From the NCBI GenBank assembly GCA_914767715.1, contig OU612073.1:23686001-23746000 (forward strand): 60,000 nucleotides of DNA, in the 5' to 3' direction. Each line of letters opens with the position of its first letter. Position 1 is the first letter of the stretch. The translations under genes were made by a program, and so were the position numbers. Below are positions 25,092-37,000 of the stretch, piece after piece. The stretch comes from Membranipora membranacea. Its lineage: Eukaryota > Bryozoa > Gymnolaemata > Cheilostomatida > Membraniporidae. Under the pieces are notes generated by a model, which saw only the letters and a program-made list of their open reading frames with translations, was not told the origin of the DNA and did no database searches.

Positions 25092-28000
25092 ATGGATATG
25101 CTCAGTATTCTAGGCATCATAGGTTCAAGCATGCTTGGAATAGGGAAGGTGAGTTGTATTTTGTTACACATAGCCATTCTAAATATTGCAAAGGGGGTGG
25201 GGCACCGGTCGATTAGACTAAGCAAGCTAACAGCCTTCTAAGTAAGCAGTGATAATCACGCTGGTTCTAGATCAGCAGCCCATGGCATGACATCAAATAG
25301 AAATTCAATTTCGCAGTTATACACATATCTCTAGCTTTTTCTGTCTCAGTTTGGATTTAAATTATATTGTTTCACAAAAGAATCACTAGCGCTTTCATCT
25401 GTTGGTCAAAAAAGGTTAACAACCTAGCCTATACATTATACAAGGAAATCAAAGAACTAATAGTATCATGCTTTGGCTAGCGGAACAATGAACTCACATC
25501 ATCAGATGACTTAAACATCTACGTGTAGTGTACCCTTGTGTATGAAAATAGCTCACACCAGCTATCATTGTTATTGATTTATGTTGATTAATGTTTTCAG
25601 AGCCACCGTGAGAGGTCAACCTCCAAGGAGAACCTCACAGAAAAACGACCTAAAAGAAAAGACAAGCGCAATAAGCATAAAGTGGATGAGTTTGATCAGG
25701 AATTACTTCATGCTCCGGAGGAGGCGATAACTACAGCTGGTGATCAATCTTACGCGACGGTGACAAGTGTCACAAAGGTATCTCTCTTACTTGATGTGAA
25801 AATATTAACTGATATACCATTGTAGAACTAATTGAAGGATGTGAAAACCTGTGATCCAAACAAACGTGACATTTTATGTGTTAGATGAAGGGTACCCATC
25901 AAATATTTCCAATGTTTCTTATGTTCATGTTTTGCATGTCACAAAGTCTGTGCTCAAAAGCTGGTCTTCAGTTTTAGTTAAGGCTCTTTGATTTTATGTT
26001 GCTGATGGCTTTTGACATTTTGAAGTTACTCCATCCAGTTCATAAGTCATCAATCATCCGAAAGGCAAAAAATACTACCTTTTTACCAAATACTACCAAT
26101 TTTTACAGTATATCCAGTATATCATAGTATGTAGAATGATGAAGTCAAAATTGGATTTTGTATTAGACTAAGACCTGCAAACCTACATCCTTGACCTTGA
26201 TGCAAACACCAGCCGGTATTAGCAATATCTATATATATATATATCACTAAAGTGGTAAAAAATGGAATGCCACTACCAGCCATCATGGCACAGTGTGAGC
26301 GCAGAATCTAATAGTGCATGGATGACAATTATAAAATAATATCCACAGGGACATAAGTCCAGCTCTGAAGAGAAGTTGCCAAAGAAATCTAAGAAGAAGG
26401 ACAAGTATAAGAAGCATAAAGGGTCGAAGAACAAGCTAAAACAGACGGCAAAGCAATGTATCAGTTCTAAAACAGCAGACGATGACTCAGAGACAGAGTT
26501 AATAAAACCTGAGGATGAGGAATCACTTCACTATGAGGAGACAACTACAGCTGAAGATCAGCCTCACCAATCTCCAACACAAATCACTACAGTAGCAACT
26601 GTGAGTCAAATACTGTGTGCAGAGACTGAGCTTTTCAAGCTTTTTGATTTATTGCTTTTTGCAATCGTAAGAATGAGAATTGTCTCTTGGTTAAACCTAC
26701 CATCACCATTATAGTTAGCCACAGTGTCCAGGTAGCAGACAGACATGTCGGAATGAATAACATCGTAGGGTTGATATTCAGATTCACTATAACCCAAAGA
26801 TCCTATACACATAAACGAATCCTCTGCAAACAGGCTATAGCTTGGACATGAATAAGTGTCTGCTAAAGTTTTCCTGATGTTCAGCAACAAAGTTGCTGTA
26901 TGTCAGTATTTCTATTTATATACCTCTTAATTGAAATCACCCTTTTGGCTTCCTTTATCTTGTTGAGTGGTAGCAAGATGAGAGGTAAGGCCTCCTCTTT
27001 TTTGTACAGTATTCTATTGAACTATTGACTTGCATAATTTTATCAATGGCCACAAAATGAATGACTGTTTTTGTGATTTTAGGTTGAAACTGGAAATCCC
27101 GAGTCAGCATCGGAAGTTTCTGGGAATTCTGGTGAGTCATATAGGTCTTGTGATAAAATTTCTATTGAATCATTTACATAATCATTTCAATAGAACTACT
27201 GTGTTTGATTACTGATAAAATGATCATTGTATTCCACATCCCAAATAAAATTTCCCAAAGTGTTGTACTCAGAGTGTTTAATGTCTAAAGTTTGTTCATA
27301 CATAAATCTTCAAACTACACTGAGCTGTTTTAATTCAAGCAATTAGTAGTAGCTGAGTTAGAGGTCTTCTCAACTGTCAACCATTCAATGATAACTATGT
27401 GTTCTCCGCTTTCATTTATGTATCTGCAGATTGTTATTCCCATAATTATTTGGACATGGTGCCAACGAGACAGCGTCTCCTTATCAAGCTCTTCTAAACG
27501 GTCATAAATAAGCTTGTTAGGTTCTTTTATTATACTGATATTTGCTGGTAGTATATTTCGAACCATAGATAAAAAAATGATGTTTTTTACATGTATGATT
27601 CTGCTCAAATCATAAAACTAAGGCAGGCTATCTACAGTAAATTTCACTTGATAAAGTAAAAAGCCCATTGAACTGTCCTGAATGACTGCGCCATGCTGGT
27701 ACAGGGTTAATTTTGCTTCAACTTGCTGGGCAGTCAGTCTTTTGTTTACCTGAGGTTGATCAAAATTGATAAACCAATGTTCAATTGATTAGCAAGGCAC
27801 TGAGTCCTATAGGGATTTTCCGAACCCAGTTTTGTAGTAATATTTCTCATTGCTGGTTATTATTGCTGAGTCTGTACATGTTTCATCACATGGATAACAG
27901 CAGTGATGAGTCAGTCGTAATCTTAGATCATCACAACATCTCAATGCTCTGATTACTTTCTGGTTACCTATGAATCTGTTCATAACTTGCCAATAACTTG

Positions 28001-31000
28001 GTAACGCTGGACAAGTTAATAGCTGTATAACTGACTGACTTGCATCTTTTAGCAGACGTGGGGTTATCTAAGCCCACAGGGATAACAAGCAGCGGGGGAC
28101 AGAGAGTGATAAAACCAGAGGTATGTTTTAGTTATGTTTTACTCATCACAAGTCACATCACTTATACTTGTCTATATGAACAATAGATAGAAAACTTAAG
28201 GCTTTGGTTTGGTGTGGGTAGGAGGGAGGCTCTCTCACTTTATGTAAAAGGGATATCCAATAAAAGCCCTGATTTAAATTGTTTGACACTTTCTGATTTG
28301 AAACCGGAAACCAACCAGCCTTCTAACCACCAAACTGCAGTTTTGATAACAAGTCAAATAGTTAGATTATTGAGAGAGGTCCTATCCTGCCATCTCCACC
28401 CGACCACAGCACAACAAATGGAAAACCCATGGAACAGTCTTATGACATGTTTGCTGAATTATGATATAGATGTGATCTACACTCTTATTTCATAAACATT
28501 GATGTTATCTTCTAAGATCGCTGCGTCTGAGGCTGCTTTTTCCATATAGGCCTACCCAGGAGTGTGACTGCCATCAACCAATAATGGCTTCTGGCTAGTT
28601 TATACACCGATCACATGATTCGTGCGATAGCCTCTGCTCAGTTTTTCAGCTTTGAACTAATTTCTCCTATGGTTTTGATGGATTGAATTGATTTTAGTAT
28701 TTACATGTTGGCGACATTGCAAGTCAGGATAAGCCCAATCCTGGATACAGACATCTACCAAACAAAACAAGCATCAAGGCTAAAAGTTACGCTGACCTCC
28801 CAGCTAGTAAGTATCCATATGTGAATAGTAAAATTTCCAGGTTTTCAAGTATCTAGGACATTGCTCCAGGACATAGGGTACAATTGGCATATAAATAAAC
28901 ACTTTAGGGGAATGTGACAAATGTTGTATAGTACACTCTCAAAAGGGACTCAAGGTGTCATCATCTATGAGGAAGTAGTTGCTATTTTGTTCCTAGTACA
29001 AATATTCCAAACGCTTAACTCACTTAGACTGTGTTAGGATTGATGGATGTTGATTAGCTACTGTGCATTAGCTGGTGATAACTTCCAACACAGCTAATGC
29101 ACAGTAGCTAGATGGAATCCGCGATAACTTGGCCCGAGCCAAACTTGGCCCGAGCCAAACTTGGCCCGAGCCAAACTTGGCCCGAGCCAAACTTGGCCCG
29201 AGCCAAACTTGGCCCGAGACAAACTTGGCCCGAGCCAAACTTGGCCCGAGCCAAACTTGGCCCGAGCCAAACTTGGCCCGAGCCAAACTTGGCCCGAGCC
29301 AAACTTGGCCCGAGCCAAACTTGGCCCGAGCCAAACTTGGCCCGAGCCAAACTTGGCCCGAGACAAACTTGGCCCGAGCCAAACTTGGCCCGAGCCAAAC
29401 TTGGCCATAGCCAAACTTGGCCCGAGCCAAACTTGGCCCGAGCCAAACTTGGCCCGAGCCAAACTTGGCCCGAGCTAAACTTGGCCCCAATTAGTAAAAC
29501 TTGGCCCCAGATACTAAAAATTGGCCCCAGATACTAAAAATTGGCCCCAGATACTAAAACTTGGCCCCAGATACTAAAACTTGGCCTCATACAATGAAAC
29601 TTGGCCCCAATTAGTAAAACTTGGCCCCAAATACCAAAACTTGGCTCCAGATATAAAACTTGGCCCTATTAGTAAAACTTGGCCCAGATACTAAAACTTG
29701 GCCCCATGCAATGAAACTTGGCCCAATTAGTAAAACTTGGCCCCAAATACCAAAACTTGGCTCCAGATATAAAACTTGGCTCTATTAGTAAAACTTGGCC
29801 CAGATACTAAAAGTTGGCCCCATGCAATGAAACTTGGCCCAATTAGTAAAACTTGGCCCATATACTAAAACTTGGCTCCAAATATAAAACTTGGCCCCAT
29901 GCATGCCTCATACAATATTAATCTCTCGCAAGTGAACTATATACTAGGCTGGACAGGAGTTTCTTGTACAGATGTTTAGCCGCCCAGTTCCTATCATTTA
30001 AGACAGTTCTACAGTATTACCTGGCGATGCAACTAGTTGGTCATGTCATTGAAACTAAATTGTATAAATCTCGCTCAAATCAGCTTCCATGTGGCATATA
30101 TTAAGTATTACAGAAAACCACCTTAAATAAATAGTCGATATAATGAGCGAACATGCTAATTGTTACCGCATTTATGGTCTGCTTACTGTATGTTTATTTC
30201 TGGAGTTATCTGTGTTATGCTTATAAGAAGGCAATTCTGAACTCAAACAACAGCCACAGTATTCTGGTATGTGATAATTGCATCATAAACGTTTTTTTTA
30301 AACCTGTGAGCTTGCCATCCCTAAAGAGTTCTGTGGAAATGACCGGTCCTGCTGAGGCATCTGCTGATGAGAATATCGTACATGCCAGGTAAGAAAGTTG
30401 TTTTCAGGATCCTTTCATTTGATATAAACTGCCACCACTTTATGTTGAGTATCTGTCTCAGGTGTCTCATCATGAATGCATTAAGTTTATAAGCAGTAAC
30501 CTTGTACACAAACCAGGATTTGACACCATAGAGAAGACCTGATAGAACAATGGCTCTGTACACAGCACTTTTAGTCTTGATGGTAGGATCCTTATTGTCC
30601 CATATATGATCTCTGAGTCTCCCAAAGGCTTTTGAGGCATTGGACATGCGTGTCTCCAGTTCAGTGTCGAGCTTGTTGTCGTTGGTGTCAGTTGTACCAA
30701 GATACTTAAACCTGCTAACCATAGCAAGGTTTTCACCATCAATATGGATGTCATCTCCTGCGTCAGATAAGCCCGGTGAAGGTTGGTACATCACCTCAGT
30801 CTTTTTTATGCTAATCTTTTACCCGAACTGTTTGGCTGACTGGGCAAAACCAGATATAGTTTCCTGTGCATCTGCATGGTCTTGAGCAACAACTGGAGTA
30901 TCATCTGCAAATATAAGTTCACGTACCAAAGCCCTTTCACCTGCTAACTGATGCATTCACTCCTTTGTGTCGGGCCGACACAAGATTGGTGAAATTGGCA

Positions 31001-34000
31001 GGACAACCAAGTTTCTCTAGAATAGCCCACAAGGCATTTCTGTTCACAGTGTCAAAGCCAAAAGTCAAAACACCATTACATCCTCGGCTCAACACAATCT
31101 TCTTGAATTTGCTTCAGGAAGAATATCATATCTACAGTGTCTTCGCCTGCACAAAATCCACATTGTGCCTCTGGGAGTAGGTCCTCTGCATAAAAGCTCA
31201 ATCTTTTGAGTAACACACAGGCTAATACTTTACCAGGTGTTGATAGAAGTGAGATGCCTTGATATTTCCCACGGAGACGTCGATCACCTTTCTTAAACAG
31301 GGTTATAAGCTGAGCATCCTTCCAATCTTGTGGAGGCTCTCCGCTCTTCCAAGAGTCAACAATGATCTCATGGTGTTGCAGGTGCTGCACTAGTAGAGTC
31401 ACTCTGAATATGATATTTCAGGGTGTATTCTATCTGCACCGGGTGACTTTCCCATTGCTGAGCATATACATAGCATTGTTCACTTCGTCCAAGTCAGGAG
31501 CATCATCAATCTCATTGCTTTCATTGAGAAGAGTGTTGAGAAGTTCTGTCCAACAAGGGAGAAGGTCTTTTTCTCAGTTAGTAAAGTCTGATTGTCGGAG
31601 GAAAGTAGCTGATCAGATTGATCAACCCTCGGACCCCGTACTGCCCAAAGTCCTTGATGGAAACCTCTAGTGTCATTCATGTCTGCCAGCTCCTGTAGTT
31701 CAGCAGCTTTACTCTGCCACCATTCATTTTTCAATTCACGACATTTCTTTTGCAGACGACATGAGTAGTGTCTAAACCTGTTTTTGATGGATCTGGTATT
31801 ACGATTCAACATTTCATTCAGGGCATGGTTACAAGCAGCTATCGGTTCACACAGTTCTTTATCGCTCTCCTCAAACCAGTCTGCATGATATCTCTCCACA
31901 TATTCCAAGATCTCTTTGTACACCTCATACACCGTTGACTTGAATGCGGACCATTATTCTCTTCCACTGAGCCTGCCAGAGCAGGGAGCTTTTCATTCAT
32001 GTTAGTTTCTAATTCACTCCTGATGGTATCAGACCACATAGTGTTAACATTGAGCTTTCTAGGACGCTGACTAGATTTACACATGAGCTTCCGCACTCTG
32101 AGCCTGGTGTAACACCTGTTGATGATGTGATCAGTGCTGCAGTTGGCACTAGCTCTAGTATCACTGATGTCACACAATTCACATTGGCGGTTGACAATGA
32201 ACTCAATCAGGTGCCAGTGTCAAGCCCTCGGATGCATCCATGTGTTTTTATTGCTAGCTTTGTGCTCAAAGCTCGTATTTGTTTTCACCAGCTGATGATC
32301 AGTACAGATAGACAGTAAAAGCTCACCAATAGAATTAGATCGTCCAGTTCCAAATTTTCCAAACACATTATTCCAGATCTCATTATCTTGGCCAACTCTA
32401 GCATTAAAGTCACCTAGGAACATAATTTTAGCTTCTTTAGGTACTGTCATCAGTGTGGAATCCAGCTGCTTAAAACTGTGCGATGTTCTCAGGGCTATTC
32501 GTCCTTGTACCGTAAGGTCGCGTATTGTAGCTGCATGGTTAATGTCTTTGAGTGGTTAAAACTTAGTCAAGCATACCGCGGTTATAATAAGGGCATTGTT
32601 TCCAAATTCTATAGGCAGGCGGCTAATCAGTGAACATACATACTAACTCAGTTGTAACATGCTAGCAGCGACTATATATCTCTTATTTTTTTTAACAATA
32701 TCTGACCTCAGAAGAGACATATAAGGATGTGGAGCTCAATGTATTGACCTTCAAGGTCAAGCAGTTGTTGCCTCGTTACACCTCCATAAAATTATCATCC
32801 AATTAGAAACGATCTGACCAATAGTTAACCAATCAGCATTCTTCTTCCCCAACCAGTCGATGCAATGCTTTTTATTATGGCTGACAGAAATGTATCATAA
32901 TGTCTTGTTTTGAAGAAGTTAGTAGGACAGCTGACGGCTGTGGTCAGGTCTGTGCAGTGTGGTGGGAGGGCATTAGCATGTAACACATAGTGTGCACATT
33001 TCTTGATCATTATATTGCCTGGGCGGCTAAATATTGTGGTTAAATTATAGTGGGCTTGCTGGTGTGATATGGCTAAAATCTGTGTTTTGTTTCCTAAATT
33101 AATCCAGGCCTGTTCACCAACAAGCCACGTGGTTACAATACGCTACCTTACGGTAGGTGCATACACCGCAATGATAGTACAATATCTGTTCTTGTTTAGA
33201 GGAAGTCTAAGGGTGATCATTCTATCATTTACAGATTTGGGGGTCTTCAGTCATATTGGCGATGACAGCATTGATTCACTCTTCATTTCTGAGATCTTAG
33301 CACTACCAGTATCACCAAAACAAGCCTCACTTAGTGCTTCAACATCAATTCTATATTTCTTTAGCTCTTGTACAATGATGCCACTTCGCCTTTCTGGTCT
33401 ATCTGCTCTGTCACGATCAAGCATTGTTCTAATGTTCAACAAAGCAAAATTCAGATCATAAGCTGTTTGCAATTTTTATCCTTGGCGACGTCCTGCCAGT
33501 ATGTATTTTATTTCTTGTGAGACTTCATGATCCAAATTGGAATAATGCTTGCAAAGGATTTGAAAGGCTACTCTGAGTTTTGTAGGTTGTCAGAGCAGCC
33601 TTCTCTACAGGTTTAGGAAATTCTGTACTGGCAAGGTGAGACTAAGACGAGTGCAGATCCTCAGCCTGCTGAAGCAATGACCAGCCAGATGTGCTGTAGG
33701 CTTACATACACATTGCCCTTACAGGTTGTCACGCTCCTGGCTTATTTTCATGGTTTGTTCTCCCAAAGATCCCCATCTGATTAGCCTTGTGTCCAGTGTC
33801 CATTTCACCTTACATTATACATTAAAAGTTGGCTGGACTTCATATTATCTTTTAGTGTGCAGAGGCAAGTTTCAGTACATATGGCCAAGTTATATATTTG
33901 GGGCCAGGTTTTACTAATTGGGGCCAAGTTTCATTGTATGGGGTCATGGTTTAGTTACTGGGTCCAATTTTCAGTACATGGGCCCAAGTTTTAATAATTG

Positions 34001-37000
34001 GGGCCAAGTTTCATTTCGTGGGGCCAAGTTTTATATTTGGGGCCAAGTTTTAATGAATGGGGCTAAGTTTTATTTATTGGGGCAAAGTTTTACTAATTGG
34101 GGCTAAGTTTTACTGATTGGGGTCAAGTTTCATTGCATGGGGCTAAGTTTTATATTTGGGGCCAAGTTTTAGTTATCTGGGCCAAGTTTCATTGCATCGG
34201 GCCAAGTTGTCGCGCTTCCGCTAGATGTTGATGGATGACAGGTTACAATAAATACAAAATGAAAATAGCACGGTCATTTGTGAGACTGTGTCGGAAATAA
34301 TTTTAGAATAACATAAATCGTTAAATTGGGAGTTGTCTCCACATACTTGAAGAAAATGCCATGCACAATTTCAAAATAAGAAGTGGCAGCCAATTCTAGG
34401 GATATTGTTTTAGTCGCAAAGTGGACTTATGCAATGAAGTTGTGATGCAAAAACCTTCTTGGTGTAAATCATTTATAGTTGCACTGCAGGAAATCACATA
34501 GTTACTAAGAGATCATGCCTCAATGTTTTCATTTGCAGATTTCGTCTATAAAGAAAGTAGTGTGGTAAAACATTATGATGAAAAGGTAAGGGTTTACTAT
34601 AATCAAGGAGTAACTTCTTGCTCTAATTCACATAACAAAAAGGCCTTTTCCCATGAAGTCACTATCATAAAGCTAAACTGGGATTTCATATGGGCCACAG
34701 GCCTTTTTTTCTTGCTTGAATTGTTTTGACAACCAAGGAAGACATTTGTTGTATTTCTTAATGTAAGTGCATTTACAATACAGGGCAACGTGCTAACCAT
34801 GAACAGATCGATCTCACTGCAGTGGAGTCCTCAGGCTGGACTGGCCGATCAGCAATTTCTGCCACAAAATAACAAAGCTAAGGTTAAAAATGATTTTTTT
34901 GTTGTTTCTCTCTCTTTCGCTTCGCGCCTGATGTCATTAAAATTTTTGGCTTGATAGTTCAAAACTGGTGTAGCATGACAAAATATGAAGCCAATTGAGT
35001 AAAAATTGATTTATTCCTGCAGAAAACAGATGTAGGTTGGTGGAACTAAGGAGGTGTAATGGTGTACCCCGTGCTTTCCGTGTTTCATTCGCAAAAATTT
35101 GTTTCTCTTCTCAACTTCAGATTACAAAGATTGGAATGGATTGTTGGAATGATGATAACACCGACAGTCTTTTCGAGGAGATGCTCACCAAGTCAGCATT
35201 TCCTGTTGGTGCTGTGTTGCATGTGAGAATCTTAAATAGGATATCGCAGATTCTTTAGGTCATTGATTAAACATCAATATAAAATTGTCACCTCTGATCA
35301 TGATAATCTTTTGATTATGTACCGATATGTAAAAAGATACTGATACCGTTAACTTGACTCAAAAATTGTGATTTGTTATCTCAACTAACCATGTAATTAT
35401 GTATGGATGTATGTATTCCTGAGACAATACAATACATACATACATACATACATACATACATACATACATACATACATACATACATACATACATACAATTC
35501 CTTGTTAAAATGGAAAATTGTAACCAATTTTTAAGTTAAATATAAGACAACTCTCATTCTTTATTGTTCTCTGATCCAAATTTTAGATTGAACAAATTGG
35601 TCGTAATACTTGGCAATCAGAGGAAAAGCACCTTTTCCAAAAACTAGGCTCTCCTTACCGTAACCGAACAGCCAATCAAGTATCTATTCAGCCGATGGCC
35701 TCATGCGTAAATATTGCGGCACTAGAAGACCACACAGCATCACCACGTGTACTTGAAACCGGCGATGACTTTAGTATAAACTCTGATCGGGAAGACCAAC
35801 CCGAGGATGTATTACTAGGAGGTACGTCCTTTTTTAACACGTATTTCAGACCTAGCAAAAGTAGAGAGACAGGAAACAGCAACATAGGAAAATAGTGCGA
35901 TTGTTTAGAGTCGTCCATGTAGAATAAAAATCTTCCAGTTTCAGCATCAGCGATGGCAACATTCGAGTCTAAATGACTGGTGTGGGAAAAACATTTGATA
36001 TTCATCAATATTATTACCTCAACTCAGCTCTCAAACTTAAAATGAAAAAAAGCATGTCAAATGTTTTCGACAGTGCCGATGATTGTCCTGAAACAACAAT
36101 TGTCCTGTGTGTACCAAAATGAGAAGATAATTCCAAGTCTTAGGAAAACTGTTCTTACATTTATTGCTATATCTGTAAATAAGCTATTTTCCATGAATCA
36201 TACAGTCACTAGAATTAGAACTGTTGGACTCCACATGTGTTGATAAATATCTTATCTTGTGTTGCCCAACCAATAAAGAGGTCATGCTCATTTATTACAG
36301 ATGGAGACAGTTTGGACTCAATTCACTTCATTCTAGGAGGATCTAATGAGCTTCAGATAAACCCTGGTTCCTGTGAGGATACATTTGATGACTCACCGCA
36401 AACATGGTCAAATAGCCCTGATGAAGATGCCACAGAAAGAGTTGCTGAAGGTATTACGGAGCCGCCTAATATCAAAGACAGCAATTGGTCTCGTCACCAA
36501 ACGCAACAACCACTTCAAATGATCAACCAAAGCCAGCCAAGGTAATTGTCATACATCATTTATTTATTTTTAAAAGCTTTTTTTAATCCAGTTCTCATCC
36601 AAGATGAAAGTTTTGCAAAATGTGCCCGAAAGAATAGAAAACCAAAACTAAAAAATAAAAGAGAAATAATGCGAAACAATCTTGAAGGAACAAAAAACAT
36701 TTTGCAAAGGGATAATCACTGCTATCAGCTTTGGCACATTCAACCTCCAGTATTCCTTGAGAAATTCATTTAGGACATCCGGCAGAACAATCAGATGAAG
36801 TTTTGCTGTTTGATGTTCTTATAATAATATGATATTTTTATACCATCAGGTTGAAATTGCCGACAACGTTTTCTGGCAAAAACATGGTAGGAAGTGATGT
36901 GGATACTGAGAGCAATGGTAAGGATTCATTAATATTATATTTCTACCTAGAATAAGGTCTCCTTTCCAATCCTCCCAGATGTATGAGGTATAATTTGAGA

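Larger units (their letters stand above)
29040..34237. mobile_element. Composite element with inverted minisatellite arms around a LINE remnant
   Basis: The left arm (29107-29905) and right arm (33876-34223) carry the same minisatellite in opposite orientation. The junctions also match in inverted form just outside the arrays: TAG..GGAA..CGCGA..AACTTGGCCCGA on the left, and its complement ending in CGCGCTTCCGCTAG on the right. The direct repeat TTGATGGATG occurs at 29040-29049 and 34228-34237 and may be a target-site duplication. The whole sits in an intron of the protease-like gene, between exons 6 and 7, whose phases match across it. This layout resembles foldback-type or Mutator-like DNA elements. 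No transposase was seen. Confidence 0.55.

Noticed and set aside
29068-29537. Six overlapping long open frames on both strands (for example 140 aa)
   Set aside because: All come from the stop-free 16-bp minisatellite. The peptides are pure repeats and no splice or start context supports them.
30153-30392. Possible exon of the protease-like gene (ending ADENIVHAR before GTAAGA)
   Set aside because: It is antisense to the C-terminal part of the LINE reverse transcriptase (LPGMYDILISR, GHFHR). Exons 6 and 7 of the host gene already join in phase without it.
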